Source: Actinobacteria bacterium 21-64-8
GTDB taxonomy: Bacteria; Pseudomonadota; Alphaproteobacteria; Sphingomonadales; Sphingomonadaceae
Assembly: GCA_903970225.1 (NCBI GenBank)
Contig: CAJCHR010000057.1
Span: 1-46,330 of the forward strand
DNA length: 46,330 bases
Reading direction: 5' to 3'
The notes under the pieces were generated by a model. That model was not told where the DNA came from and ran no database searches. It worked only from the letters and a program-made list of their open reading frames with translations. This document shows positions 1 through 8,495 of this stretch, one piece after another. The first letter of the stretch is position 1, and every line of letters starts with the position of its first letter. A program made the translations under genes and the position numbers.

Positions 1-496
1 GCGGGGTGAGGCCGACGTGCGCCATCACCGGAATTCCGCGCGCCGTGAGGAACGCGATCGCCACCGCCATCGCGCTGCCACCTTCGAGCTTGACTCCCGC
101 CGCACCGGTCTCGGCCATCACCCGGCTGGCGGAGGCGAACGCTTGCTGCGGCGAGGCCTCGTAGCTGCCGAACGGCATGTCGACGATGACCACCGAGTGA
201 TAGCTCCCGCGCACCACCGCCGCGCCGTGCGCGATCATCATGTCGAGCGTGACCGCCAGCGTCGAGGGCAGGCCATAGATCACCTGTCCCAGCGAATCCC
301 CGACCAGCAGCAGGTCGCAATGCGGATCGAGCAGCTGCGCCTGCCGCGCGGTGTAGGCGGTGAGCATGACCAGCGGCTGCTCGGTCTTGCCGCCCACCTT
401 GCGCCGCTGGATCGCGGGCACGGTCAGGCGCTTCATCGGCGCGGGCGTGGGATTGGCGCGGCTGGTCGCGGTATCGAGCTGGAAGGTGGTCGACAT
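1..496 (-). CDS. panB: 3-methyl-2-oxobutanoate hydroxymethyltransferase (5' part)
   Basis: PanB transfers a hydroxymethyl group from 5,10-methylene-tetrahydrofolate to 2-oxoisovalerate to make ketopantoate, the first committed step of pantothenate and CoA synthesis in the cytosol. About 165 N-terminal residues are present. They read [10 protein letters not shown], then the family core: [15 protein letters not shown], the Mg-binding stretch [36 protein letters not shown] and GVKLEGG. The usual length is about 270-290 residues, so the C-terminal part lies beyond the left edge. The ATG at 496 is followed by a short polar leader before the conserved core, as in other alphaproteobacterial PanB proteins. 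No neighbouring pantothenate gene (panC) is visible on this side. Identification is firm. Confidence 0.95.
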   Translation of the reverse strand, partial: MSTTFQLDTATSRANPTPAPMKRLTVPAIQRRKVGGKTEQPLVMLTAYTARQAQLLDPHCDLLLVGDSLGQVIYGLPSTLAVTLDMMIAHGAAVVRGSYHSVVIVDMPFGSYEASPQQAFASASRVMAETGAAGVKLEGGSAMAVAIAFLTARGIPVMAHVGLTP

Positions 497-931
497 GGTG
501 AGGGTTCTAGCGGGTGCGGGGGGAGGGGGGAAGGATGGACCCTGAGACACGCTCAGGGCGGCGAAGAAATTTGTGCGAGCGGCAGGCAGGTTGATGAAAC
601 CCATGCTCGTGCGGGCGAAATTTCAGTATCATCGCCCATAGGAGGCACGGAAGCTCCTGTAAGCTGATCGACGATGGAAAGAGCATGGAGATGAGATGAA
701 GATTGAACGTATCGCTCAAGCGGCTTAAGATCGACAAGGGCCAGGCCTATTGCGTCCGCTAAGACTTATAGAGAATGGGCCTATTGATCAGCCTGTTATA
801 GTACATGGCGACGGCGAACTTGACACCGTTCAAGAGGCTTTTTGTAGAACTTGCAAGCGGAGCTTGTCACCGTAGCGCTTTAGTTGGCATATTTTTTGGA
901 TTACCGGCCTGCGTCGCGAATTCTCGTGTCG
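497..931. other. Intergenic stretch with a REP-like palindrome
   Basis: I see no supportable gene in this 435-base stretch. At 540-558 there is a perfect inverted repeat (CCCTGAG, 5-base loop, CTCAGGG). It resembles the small dispersed palindromes common between sphingomonad genes and has no T-run. It lies upstream of panB, so it is not a panB terminator. Short open frames here lack family features and convincing ribosome sites. Confidence 0.5.
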
Positions 932-1414
932 CTATGGCACCCCCCAAACATCCCCCGCCGGCGTCAACCCGCGCAAATGCCCCGTATTCTCCTTCCCCGC
1001 GATCAGCGCCGGCTGCGGACAATCCGTCTCGATCCGTAAATACGAGAGCGCCATGGACTTGATGTACCACCGGCCCTCGCGCTTGACGTAGGTCTCCAGG
1101 TAGTGACCCCAGCCGTGGTTCTGCTTGCCGTCCTCCCAGATGTTGTAGTCCTCCAGCACCCACACGCCGGTGGCGGTGTCGGGGCCGGTCAGGTCGATCT
1201 CGGGCATGTGGCCGTGGTGGACGCTCTGCACGATCGTCAGCGTGGTGGCGTAAGCGGCGAATGCGGCGCGGCCTTCATAGCGCTCGCCGTGCGCGCGGGT
1301 AAGGTCGACGACGCAGTCTTCCGCGAAGACGCCGACGTAGGTGTCCCAGTCCTTGCTGTCGAGCGAGCGGAAATAGCGGGCCTTGAGCTTCTTGATCTCT
1401 TCGACGTCGTCCAT
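932..1414 (-). CDS. SnoaL-like / NTF2-fold protein
   Basis: A 160-residue protein of the SnoaL-like (nuclear transport factor 2 fold) family. Such small alpha+beta barrels act as hydratases, isomerases or ring-hydroxylation beta-like subunits, and most have unknown substrates. The N-terminus has the typical helix IKKLKARYFRSLDSKDWDTY, followed by VFAEDCVVDLT, GRAAFAAY, a VHHGHMPEIDL strand with paired His, TGVWVLEDYN and a C-terminal GRWYIKSMALSYLRIE. The ATG at 1414 has a good GGGAGGA ribosome site about five bases upstream. A much longer open frame in the same phase runs on antisense to the permease, but its upstream part is low-complexity antisense translation. It is a single gene, divergent from the permease. 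The family call is safe; the substrate is unknown. Confidence 0.85.
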   Translation of the reverse strand: MDDVEEIKKLKARYFRSLDSKDWDTYVGVFAEDCVVDLTRAHGERYEGRAAFAAYATTLTIVQSVHHGHMPEIDLTGPDTATGVWVLEDYNIWEDGKQNHGWGHYLETYVKREGRWYIKSMALSYLRIETDCPQPALIAGKENTGHLRGLTPAGDVWGVP

Positions 1415-1630
1415 GGAATCCTCCCGATCGTGTTTAGGTTTTGGCGAGCATCGCTGTCTTCCCGAAGCCGCGCAAGACCGCGCGCCCCACTCCGTTGTCG
1501 ACCCGGCGGGACGCCGCGTCCCGTGCATCGCGCTGGATGAGACACACGCCCGCAAGTTCGCTTGCCAACCCGCTGCATTGCGGTAGCTTTCCCGGTTAAG
1601 CCGCCAGTCACGAACGGGAACCCTCAACGC

Positions 1631-3133
1631 ATGTTCGCTCGCATCAAGTCCCTCGACGCCATCCTGGCGACGGCGGAGAAGAAGTCGCTTCATCGCTCGC
1701 TCGGTGCGTTTCAGCTGACCATGCTGGGGGTGGGTGCGGTGATCGGCACCGGTATCTTCGTCCTTACCGCCGAAGCCGCGCAGAAGGCGGGGCCGGGAAT
1801 GATCCTGAGCTTCGTGATCGCGGGGTTCGTCTGTGCGGTGGCGGCGCTGTGCTACGCCGAGATGTCCGCGATGGTGCCGGTCTCGGGCTCTGCCTATACG
1901 TATAGCTATGCGGTGATGGGTGAGCTCGTCGCGTGGATGGTCGGCTGGGCGCTGATCCTCGAATATGCGATCGCCGCAGGCGCGGTCTCGGTCGGGTGGT
2001 CGGGTTATATGGTCGGCTTCATCCAGAGCAGTTTCCACATTCATGTGCCGCTCGCGTTCGTGCGCGGGCCGTTCGACGGCGGGCTGATCAACACCCCCGC
2101 GATGATCATCGCCGCGGTCATCACCTGGCTGCTGGTGATCGGCACCAAGGAGAGCGCGACGGTCAACGCGGTGCTTGTCGCGATCAAGATCGCGGCGCTG
2201 ACGATGTTCGTGGTGCTGACGATCCCCTTGATCAGGGGCACGCAGTTCACCCCGTTCGCGCCGCTCGGCTTCGGCGGCATCTCGGGCGCGGCCGCCTCGA
2301 TCTTTTTCGCATATGTGGGCTTCGATGCGGTCTCGACCGCGGCCGAGGAGACCAAGAACCCGCAGCGCAACATGCCGATCGGCCTGATCGGCAGCCTCGC
2401 GATCTGCACCGTGTTCTACATGCTGGTCGCCGCCGGCGTCATCGGCACGGTCGGTGCGCAGCCGGTGTTCGGGCCCAATCACGAAGTGCTCTCGCCCGGC
2501 ACCACCGCGCTGTCGCAGGCGTGCATGGCGATCCAGGAGAATGCAGTCGTCTGCTCGAAGGAGGCGCTGGCCTGGACTCTGCGCCAGGTCGGTCATCCTT
2601 TCCTCGGCTACCTCGTCGGCGCGGCGGCGATCATCGCGCTGCCCTCGGTGATCCTGATGATGATGTTCGGCCAGACGCGCATCTTCTTCGTGATGAGCCG
2701 CGACGGCCTGCTCCCGGCGTTCTTCGCCAAAGTGCACCCCCGCTTCCACACGCCGCACGTGGTGACGATCATCACCGGCGTGTTCGTGATGGCGTTCTCG
2801 GCGTTCTTCCCGGTCGGGCTGCTGGCGGACGTCTCCAATGCGGGGACGCTGTTCGCCTTTGGTGCGGTCTCGATCGCGGTGATGGTGCTGCGCCGGACCG
2901 ACGCGAGCCGCCACCGCCCGTTTCGTACGCCCGTGGTCAACGTGGTGGCGCCGGTTTCGATCCTGGGCTGTATCTACCTGTTCTTCAACCTGTCGGCGGT
3001 GACGATCGAACTGTTCGTGCTGTGGGCCGCGATCGGGATTGCCGTCTATTACGGTTATAGCCGCAGCCGCAGCTATGTCGGCCGGGGTGTAGACGGCGAT
3101 GGCGATGCGGTGGCGCCGCCGGTCGGGGGTTAG
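1631..3133 (+). CDS. APC-family amino acid permease
   Basis: A 500-residue inner-membrane amino acid/cation symporter of the APC superfamily, closest in character to the cationic amino acid transporter branch (YfnA/CAT-like). About 12 hydrophobic segments can be seen. The diagnostic first helix GVGAVIGTGIFVLTAEAAQ is followed by GPGMILSFVIAGFVCAVAAL, CYAEMSAMVPVSGSAYTYSY and, in helix 6, FFAYVGFDAVSTAAEETKNP. The ATG at 1631 gives the usual cytosolic leader MFARIKSLDAILATAEKKSLHRSLG; an upstream in-frame start at 1562 would add residues not seen in the family. It stands alone between a divergent SnoaL-like gene and the SOS-controlled imuA. The exact substrate cannot be read from sequence. Confidence 0.9.
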   Translation: MFARIKSLDAILATAEKKSLHRSLGAFQLTMLGVGAVIGTGIFVLTAEAAQKAGPGMILSFVIAGFVCAVAALCYAEMSAMVPVSGSAYTYSYAVMGELVAWMVGWALILEYAIAAGAVSVGWSGYMVGFIQSSFHIHVPLAFVRGPFDGGLINTPAMIIAAVITWLLVIGTKESATVNAVLVAIKIAALTMFVVLTIPLIRGTQFTPFAPLGFGGISGAAASIFFAYVGFDAVSTAAEETKNPQRNMPIGLIGSLAICTVFYMLVAAGVIGTVGAQPVFGPNHEVLSPGTTALSQACMAIQENAVVCSKEALAWTLRQVGHPFLGYLVGAAAIIALPSVILMMMFGQTRIFFVMSRDGLLPAFFAKVHPRFHTPHVVTIITGVFVMAFSAFFPVGLLADVSNAGTLFAFGAVSIAVMVLRRTDASRHRPFRTPVVNVVAPVSILGCIYLFFNLSAVTIELFVLWAAIGIAVYYGYSRSRSYVGRGVDGDGDAVAPPVGG

Positions 3134-3236
3134 ACCGGCAGGTTCACGCGAAGGCGCGGACACATCCGGCCTTCGCTCTCGAGCGTCTTCGCGATTTCAG
3201 GTGAGATCAAGACGTCTGGCGAATCACGCGAAATAA

Positions 3237-3251
3237 GAACATAGTGCGAAC
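3237..3251 (+). promoter_or_regulatory. LexA (SOS) box upstream of imuA
   Basis: GAAC, seven bases, GAAC (GAACATAGTGCGAAC) matches the known alphaproteobacterial LexA operator (direct repeat GTTC-N7-GTTC, read here on the other strand). It ends 14 bases before the imuA start. This position and the gene it precedes make SOS control very likely. Confidence 0.85.
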
Positions 3252-3265
3252 ATGGAGTCGATACC

Positions 3266-3964
3266 ATGAGCGCAGAGCCCAGCGTCCCGTCCGCGTTTCA
3301 CGCCGCGCGTGCTGCCGAGTGGCGGCCCGGGCTGGCGGGAGAGGGGGCATCCCACAGCGAGATATTTGCGTCCTCGGGTGAGGCGACGGGGGCGGCGCTC
3401 GCGCTTGCGCTGGCGATGGACCGGCTGTGTGTTTCCGAAACCGCAGCGGGCGACTCAGCCGACTTGCGGCCGTGGCTGTGGGTGCAGGATGCGCAGGCGC
3501 TGCGGCGCGATGGGCGGCCTTACCGCCCCGGCCTGTCGCAGTCGCTGCGCCACCGGCTGATCCATGTCGCAGCCAAAAGCCCCGAGGACGCACTGTTCGC
3601 GATCGAGGAGGGGCTGCGCTGCCGCGAACTCACGTTCGTGATCGGGGAGATCGCGGGCAATCCGCGGTCGCTCGATTTCACCGCCTCGCGGCGCCTCACG
3701 CTTGCGGTCGAGAAGCATGGCGTTCCGCTGTGGCTGGTGCGGCTCGATGCGAAGCGCGATCTCGGCTCGGCGCGGCTGCGCTGGGAGGCGCGTTCAGCGG
3801 TTTCGCCCGGCTCGCGATGGAACGCGCAGGCGCCGGGGGTGCCCAGCTGGCACGCCGAACTGTTCCGCGCGCGCAGTCACCCGCCCGGGGCCTGGGTGCT
3901 GCGAAATGAGCACGGGTTGCTGGCCGAGCGGGTTGGCGAGGGCGCTCCTGCTCTCCTCCCCTGA
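3266..3964 (+). CDS. imuA: ImuA, SOS mutagenesis accessory protein
   Basis: A 232-residue protein of the ImuA (RecA/SulA-like) family. With ImuB and the error-prone polymerase DnaE2 it forms the damage-induced mutasome of many alphaproteobacteria. Visible traits are a degenerate RecA-like core: HSEIFASSGEATGAALALALA, then LRPWLWVQDAQALRRDG, GLSQSLRHRLIHVAAKSPEDALFAIEEGLR and FVIGEIAGNPRSLDFTASRRL. A true Walker A motif is not evident, as is normal for ImuA. The ATG at 3266 has GGAG about eight bases upstream and follows a LexA box directly. imuB starts 50 bases downstream on the same strand. The family is confident from its order and its partner as well as its sequence. Confidence 0.9.
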   Translation: MSAEPSVPSAFHAARAAEWRPGLAGEGASHSEIFASSGEATGAALALALAMDRLCVSETAAGDSADLRPWLWVQDAQALRRDGRPYRPGLSQSLRHRLIHVAAKSPEDALFAIEEGLRCRELTFVIGEIAGNPRSLDFTASRRLTLAVEKHGVPLWLVRLDAKRDLGSARLRWEARSAVSPGSRWNAQAPGVPSWHAELFRARSHPPGAWVLRNEHGLLAERVGEGAPALLP

Positions 3965-4014
3965 GCCGCAGGCGAGCGCAGCTCAACGGGAGCGGCCTGC
4001 AGGTCGCGGGTTGA

Positions 4015-5559
4015 GTGCTCCCCCGCCGCATCCTATCGATCTGGTGCCGCGATCTCGCGATCGATCACTGGCGTCTGGGTGATGGCAATGAACAAGCCGA
4101 CGCCACCCCGCTCGCGCTGATCACCGAGACCGCGCACGGGCCGCGCATCGCCGCGCTCAACCGCGCGGGGCTCGAGACGGGGGCGCAGCCGGGCACGATG
4201 CTGGCGGATGCGCGCGCGCTGTGCCCGGGGATCGCGACCGCGCCCTCGGACCACGCTGGCGACCTCGCTCTGATCGAGAACCTGGCGGTCTGGGCGCAGC
4301 GCTGGGGCCCGTGGAGCGCGATCGATCCCCCCGATGGCGTGATCGTCGATGTCACCGGCGCGGCGCATCTGTTCGGCGGCGAGCGGGCGCTGATTGGCGA
4401 TGCGGCGATGCGTTTTGCCCGGCGCGGTTTCGCGACGCGGCTCGCGATCGCGTCCACCGCGGGTGCGGCCTGGGCGCTCGCTCACCACGGCCCCGAGGCC
4501 GCGATCCTCGAGCCCGACGATGATCCGGCCGAGCGGCTCGCGGTGTTGCCCGTGGCGGCGTTGCGGCTCGACGCGGCTACCGTGCTGCTGCTGAGGCGCC
4601 TCGGGCTCAAGCGGCTGGGCGATCTTCACGGTGTCGCGCGCAAAAACCTCACGCGCCGCTTCCGCCACCACAGCACACCCGCCGCCAATCCGCTGATCCG
4701 CATGGACCAGCTCATCGGCCGGGTGCCCGAGCCGCTGCTGCCGGTGATCGCTCACGATGCCCCGATGGTCGAGCGCCGGCTGATGGAGCCGATCCGCCAC
4801 CGCGAACTGCTCGACCGGGTGATCGCCGATCTGTGCGCGGACATGGCGCGCCTGCTTGAAGGCCGGGCGCAAGGCGCGCGCAGGCTGGAACTCGGGTTCT
4901 GGCGGGTCGATGGCGAGGTCGTGGTGCGCAGCCTCGAGCTTGCCGCCGCGAGCCGCGATCCGGCGCACATCGCGGGGCTGCTGGGCCGCAAGCTCGACGA
5001 TATCGACGCTGGCCTCGGCATCGAACTCGCGCGGTTGCGCAGCGCCTGGATCGAGCCGCTGGCGCTCTCGCAGCGCGATTTCGAGGAGGGCGCCGAAGCA
5101 CGCGGCACCAGCCTTGCCACCTGTATCGACCGCCTGACCGCACGGCTTGGCGCGCAAGCGGTGCGTCGCCCGGTGCCGCAAGCGAGTCATCTGCCCGAAC
5201 GTGCACAGCGCTGGCAGCTGCCGTTGGAGCCAGTCAGGGGCCAGCAGGACGAGTTCGAATTCCACGCCCGGCCGGTGAAACTGCTCGACCGCGCCGAGCC
5301 GATCGGAGTGGTCTACCTCAGCCCCGACGGCCTGCCGCGGCGCTTCCGCTGGCGCGGCGAGGTCCACGAGATCGCCCGCGTCGAAGGCCCCGAACGCATC
5401 GCGCCCGAATGGTGGCGCGAACGCTCGACCACGCGCCTGCGCGACTATTACCGGATCGAGGACGAGCAAGGCCGTCGCTACTGGATCTACCGCAGCGGGC
5501 TACCGGATGATGGGCGCGGAGGGGTGCCCGCCTGGTTCCTGCAAGGGCTGTGCGGGTAA
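4015..5559 (+). CDS. imuB: ImuB, Y-family polymerase-like mutagenesis protein
   Basis: A 514-residue ImuB protein: a Y-family DNA polymerase homologue without polymerase activity that bridges the beta clamp and DnaE2 during SOS mutagenesis. The polymerase-like N-terminus (ILSIWCRDLAIDHWR, PLALITE, GTMLADARALCPG) is followed by a palm-like segment in which the paired acidic residues of active Y-family enzymes are not recognisable. The DVTGAAHLFGGE block and the little-finger-like region follow, with a C-terminal tail rich in aromatic residues (EWWRERSTTRLRDYYRIE, YWIYRSG). The start is GTG at 4015; an in-frame stop lies immediately upstream, so no earlier start is possible. The odd point is what follows: tRNA-Ser, not dnaE2. 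Confidence 0.93.
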   Translation: MLPRRILSIWCRDLAIDHWRLGDGNEQADATPLALITETAHGPRIAALNRAGLETGAQPGTMLADARALCPGIATAPSDHAGDLALIENLAVWAQRWGPWSAIDPPDGVIVDVTGAAHLFGGERALIGDAAMRFARRGFATRLAIASTAGAAWALAHHGPEAAILEPDDDPAERLAVLPVAALRLDAATVLLLRRLGLKRLGDLHGVARKNLTRRFRHHSTPAANPLIRMDQLIGRVPEPLLPVIAHDAPMVERRLMEPIRHRELLDRVIADLCADMARLLEGRAQGARRLELGFWRVDGEVVVRSLELAAASRDPAHIAGLLGRKLDDIDAGLGIELARLRSAWIEPLALSQRDFEEGAEARGTSLATCIDRLTARLGAQAVRRPVPQASHLPERAQRWQLPLEPVRGQQDEFEFHARPVKLLDRAEPIGVVYLSPDGLPRRFRWRGEVHEIARVEGPERIAPEWWRERSTTRLRDYYRIEDEQGRRYWIYRSGLPDDGRGGVPAWFLQGLCG

Positions 5560-5665
5560 AGCCTTTCCCGTTTTCCCGCCTTTAAGATCGCGCCTGCCGA
5601 ATGCACCAAGCCGCCCTTGCGGAACCGCCGCCGCGCGGCTAGTGCGCACGCCTTCCAGGACATGC

Positions 5666-5756
5666 GGAGCGGTGGCCGAGTGGTCGAAGGCGCTCGCCTG
5701 GAAAGTGAGTATACGCCAAAAGCGTATCGAGGGTTCGAATCCCTCCCGCTCCGCCA
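5666..5756 (+). tRNA. tRNA-Ser(GGA)
   Basis: A 91-base class II tRNA with an encoded CCA. The acceptor GGAGCGG pairs with CCGCTCC, the anticodon arm CTCGC-loop-GTGAG carries GGA at 5700-5702, and a long variable arm (TACGC/GCGTA) is present. The T arm is AGGGTTCGAATCCCT. A P4-type integrase remnant starts 174 bases downstream, so this tRNA is the likely attachment site of an integrated element. Confidence 0.97.
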
Positions 5757-5782
5757 CGGACCATTCCATAGCGGTCCGTAAA

Positions 5783-5806
5783 GGACCACTGGTCTCGACT
5801 TTTTTC
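5783..5806 (+). terminator. Probable intrinsic terminator after tRNA-Ser
   Basis: A short stem (GGACC, ACT, GGTCT) is followed a few bases later by a run of six T (CTTTTTTCC). It lies about 27 bases after the tRNA 3' end, which suits tRNA termination. The stem is short, so confidence is moderate. Confidence 0.5.
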
Positions 5807-5929
5807 CTCCTGAAAACCGACACTTAGCAGACCGGTTCGGCCTCGGCCGTCCGTGCCAATCCGGTGAGCTGGAAGGGCGAAAACGGGGTACGCGTGGTCG
5901 AAAAACGAGGTATTTTTGGAGACCGAACC

Positions 5930-6280
5930 ATGCTTGCCGATTCCAAGGTGCGGACGGCCAAGGCGCGCCCGAAAACCTACAAACTTGCCGACTCCAATCG
6001 CCTCTTCCTGATGGTCACCCCGAGCGGCGGCAAACACTGGCGCTGGAATTACGAGTACGACGGCAAATACAAGACAATGGCCTTAGGCGCCTATCCCCTC
6101 GTCTCGCTCGCTGATGCGCGCACGAAGCGAGATGAGGCCTACGCGCTTCTTTGCGAAGGACAGGATCCCAATGTCGCGAAGCGGCTGAAGATCGAAGCGA
6201 ACATTAAAGCTGCTCGTCAAACGTTCGGGCGTGTGGCTCGCGAGTGGCACGCAAATGCCAAGGCCCAGTGGGCAACGATC
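5930..6280 (+). pseudogene. P4-type tyrosine integrase, N-terminal remnant
   Basis: About 117 residues of the N-terminal DNA-binding region of a P4-like phage/island integrase (DUF4102 type). The sequence has MLADSKVRTAKARPKTYKLA, the tract LFLMVTPSGGKHWRWNYEYD, MALGAYPLVSLADARTKRDEA and QTFGRVAREWHANAKAQW. Intact proteins have about 400 residues; the core-binding and catalytic domains with the R..HxxR..Y residues are entirely missing. Identity is lost near 6275 at a junction with a peptidase scrap. It sits in the usual place for such integrases, directly after a tRNA 3' end, which marks an old island boundary. Confidence 0.85.
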
Positions 6281-6402
6281 CATGGCCACACCGCTGGTCG
6301 CGGGCTGCGCTGCGGGCGTGTGCGAATACCTGGTCGCTTCGGGCGTGGTGTCGCCGAGCGCTGCGCTGATCAAGGCGATGCTGATCAACGGCGCTCACCC
6401 GC
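6270..6402 (+). pseudogene. Subtilisin-family (S8) peptidase fragment
   Basis: In a different frame from the integrase remnant the sequence reads RSMATPLVAGCAAGVCEYL, VASGVVSPSAALIKAMLING and AHPL. This is the block around the catalytic Ser of subtilases (normally GTSMATPxVAG) and the helix after it. Nothing of the Asp or His regions is present. The join lies around ATCCATGGCCA, where both families could share a few bases, so it looks like a short-homology deletion joining two genes. The first Gly-Thr of GTSMATP is already altered (GQR). A further frame-shifted stretch (TAAEAVAFLKDRERNRPDD, about 6418-6474) is unassigned. Confidence 0.7.
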
Positions 6403-6526
6403 TGCAGGGCCGCCGTCGAGACTGCCGCCGAGGCGGTGGCTTTCCTCAAGGATCGTGAGCGCAACCGGCCAGACGATAAGGCCAAAGCTCACCGAGCCGA
6501 TGATGTTCATCATTGGCCGCGTACCT

Positions 6527-7384
6527 CTAGATCTCATTGCGGACCTGCCCGTGTGCCAGAACGGCGAAGAGTCCCGTACCGCCTAGGATGTTCCCGATCA
6601 GAGCGGGGAGTATGAAGCCAGCGGTTGCCCAGCCAAACGAGGCGCGCCCCACGATCCAGAGCAGCCATGCTTCGGCTGAACCGGCCACGACGTGGCTGAA
6701 CCCCCCGATCGCAATAACGTAGGTGATCACGACGACGATCCAAAACTCGCTGCCCCGCGCGCTGGGTAAGATCCAGGCTATTGCGCCGACCAGAAAGCCG
6801 GCCGGGATCCCAAGTAGCAGGGTGCTAAGGAAATCATGATCCAGCAGCCGCGACGACAGATCGACGGCCGACGAAAGTTGCTCGGGAGAAAGGATCACTC
6901 GCCACCCCATTAGAGCCGCAACCACTATGGTGCCCAGCATGTTGCCAGCGAACACAAGTGCCCAGAGCCTCGCCAGCCGCCGAATGTTGCGCAGCGTTGG
7001 ATGGGTGGCTATCGGAAGGACAGCGGTGACTGTGTTCTCGGTGAAGAGCTGAAGGTTGCCAAGGATCACTATCACGAACCCGACGGAGTAGCCGAGCCCG
7101 GCAATAAGCTCGGATGCAGGCGAATTGGGGAGCCGGAGCTTGAGGAATGTCTCTGCCAGCACTGATACGCTGATGGCCAACCCTGCGGCAAATGCAGAGA
7201 ACAGGAGAGACATGACCGGGCGCCCCAGTTCGTCCTGACCCTGCAGGCGGATGATCTCGTGCACGACACGCGCTGAGCCGGACTTCTTCTCGGCAACGGC
7301 CTGCACTTCCTCGTCGGACAAGCTGTCGGATGGGGTTTCCTCTTCCTCCGACTCCGGCTCGATTTCCGCCAAAATTATTCCCAT
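6527..7384 (-). CDS. Formate/nitrite transporter (FNT) family channel, YfdC-like
   Basis: A 285-residue FNT-family inner-membrane pore. FNT pentamers carry small monovalent anions; this branch (YfdC-like, with a long acidic N-terminus) has no settled substrate. Visible: an acidic leader (EIEPESEEEETPSDSLSDEE), VVHEIIRLQGQDELGRPV before helix 1, six hydrophobic segments, the FNT block GFVIVILGNLQLFTENTVTAVLP, and later FAGNMLGTIVVAAL and FILPALIGNILGGTGLFAVLAHGQV. The ATG at 7384 fits the acidic leader of relatives; the frame stays open to a TTG at 7531, but the added residues look like untranslated sequence. It points back toward the integrase remnant and stands alone. Confidence 0.88.
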   Translation of the reverse strand: MGIILAEIEPESEEEETPSDSLSDEEVQAVAEKKSGSARVVHEIIRLQGQDELGRPVMSLLFSAFAAGLAISVSVLAETFLKLRLPNSPASELIAGLGYSVGFVIVILGNLQLFTENTVTAVLPIATHPTLRNIRRLARLWALVFAGNMLGTIVVAALMGWRVILSPEQLSSAVDLSSRLLDHDFLSTLLLGIPAGFLVGAIAWILPSARGSEFWIVVVITYVIAIGGFSHVVAGSAEAWLLWIVGRASFGWATAGFILPALIGNILGGTGLFAVLAHGQVRNEI

Positions 7385-7822
7385 CGCCAGCGTACTCGCC
7401 CCATCGGCACTTAACGCCCCCCGCTGGTGAGGCGGCGTCCTGCTGACAACCGACTCTCCAGCCGAATGTTTCGCGGTGTACGTGCGACAAATCCGCATCG
7501 CGTTGCGGCTGAGCGTTCGTGCTGCAATCAATCCCGCTCTCGTCGCGGCTTTCCCGGACCTAGAGCTTGCCGACTCGGTGGACTCGTCGGTCTATAAGTC
7601 TCCCCTGAAAGCTGCGCGGCTAAAGGACTGAGAGGTCGGCTCACGAGAAGGGCCGTAACTGTCCAGTGCTTCCAGCGTCCACCAATGACGCCGAACGGGC
7701 GATAAAACCACGTCAGGTCGCGCCTGCTGCGACGCTGTTGCGGAGGTGCATCTTTCTCGCAAGCCCATCGTATCTCCTAGGGTCGAGCCTGCGTTGCGCG
7801 ATGACCAACCTTGGAGAGAGCC
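7385..7822. other. Intergenic region between divergent genes
   Basis: This 438-base stretch separates the FNT channel gene from the exported-protein gene. I see no RNA gene, repeat or convincing coding frame. Promoters for both divergent genes are presumably here, but I cannot place them firmly. Confidence 0.4.
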
Positions 7823-8356
7823 GTGAAATCAGCCAGATCGGCATTGCTGCCCCTATTCATCGGTGCGCTCATGGCAGCGGCCCCGGCTTCCGCTGCACCA
7901 CTGCTTTTCGTGTTCACGGGCCAGTCGCTTACCGGACCAGTGACCGCAACATTCCAGCTCGATAGCAACCCGGCACCTGATCGGATAAACGATCAGTCGG
8001 CATTCGGCTTTGGACAGGTCTTCTTCGACAATGTGGCCGGAGTTTATGACGGCGTGGCGGCAACGGCTTCGACGATCTCGTTTGGGACGGGGCTGGCGTC
8101 TCAGTTCCAGATTTCAGGCAGTCCGGCCGGCTTTGCCCAGTTCGGCGGTCAGGACGTTTTCACGGGGTCATTCGCAAGCCCCGTTTTTAGCCCTGGCACA
8201 TATAAGTTCACCGGATTCAGCAGCGGAACGCTAACCGTTTCCAACGCTGCTGTGCCCGAGGCAGCAACATGGGCAACAATGGTTATCGGGTTTGGCGCAA
8301 TCGGGTTCGCGATGCGCCGCCGGTCCAGTGCTCGGGCGACTATCTCCTTCGCCTGA
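7823..8356 (+). CDS. PEPxxWA-type C-terminal sorted exported protein
   Basis: A 177-residue secreted protein of the PEP-CTERM class in its sphingomonad PEPxxWA form. The N-terminus has a clear signal peptide (KSARSALLPLFIGALMAAAPASAAP, cleavage near ASA|AP). The mature part is Ser/Gly/Thr/Phe rich and probably beta-sandwich (LLFVFTGQSLTGPVTATFQL). The C-terminus has the sorting tag VPEAATWATMVIGFGAIGF followed by an arginine cluster MRRR. Such tags are processed by an exosortase at the inner membrane, and these proteins usually end in the extracellular matrix. The GTG at 7823 has GGAGAG about five bases upstream, which favours it over the TTG at 7811. No exosortase gene is in the window. The function of the mature domain is unknown. 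Confidence 0.85.
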   Translation: MKSARSALLPLFIGALMAAAPASAAPLLFVFTGQSLTGPVTATFQLDSNPAPDRINDQSAFGFGQVFFDNVAGVYDGVAATASTISFGTGLASQFQISGSPAGFAQFGGQDVFTGSFASPVFSPGTYKFTGFSSGTLTVSNAAVPEAATWATMVIGFGAIGFAMRRRSSARATISFA

Positions 8357-8406
8357 TCCTTGGGCTCACAGCTCCAGACAAGGTGGCTACCAGCCGGCAA
8401 AATGGT

Positions 8407-8438
8407 GTCGGTCCGGCTGGGGAAGGTGCCGGACCGAC
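8407..8438. other. Strong hairpin after the exported-protein gene
   Basis: A perfect 11-bp inverted repeat (GTCGGTCCGGC / GCCGGACCGAC) with a 10-base loop lies 50 bases after the stop of the PEPxxWA protein. There is no T-run on either side. It may stop transcription or stabilise the mRNA end. Confidence 0.55.
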
Positions 8439-8495
8439 GGCCTAGACAATCCGGAACGTGAATTGATCGATGACGATAGCGCGCAGGAGCCAGTA

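Noticed and set aside
932-3163. A 743-codon minus-strand frame covering the permease gene
   Set aside because: Only its last 160 codons (SnoaL-like, with its own ribosome site) look like protein. The rest is Arg/His/Asp-rich antisense translation of a well-supported permease gene.
4033-5469. A 478-codon frame antisense to imuB
   Set aside because: Low-complexity antisense shadow in GC-rich DNA; imuB on the other strand is a clear family member.
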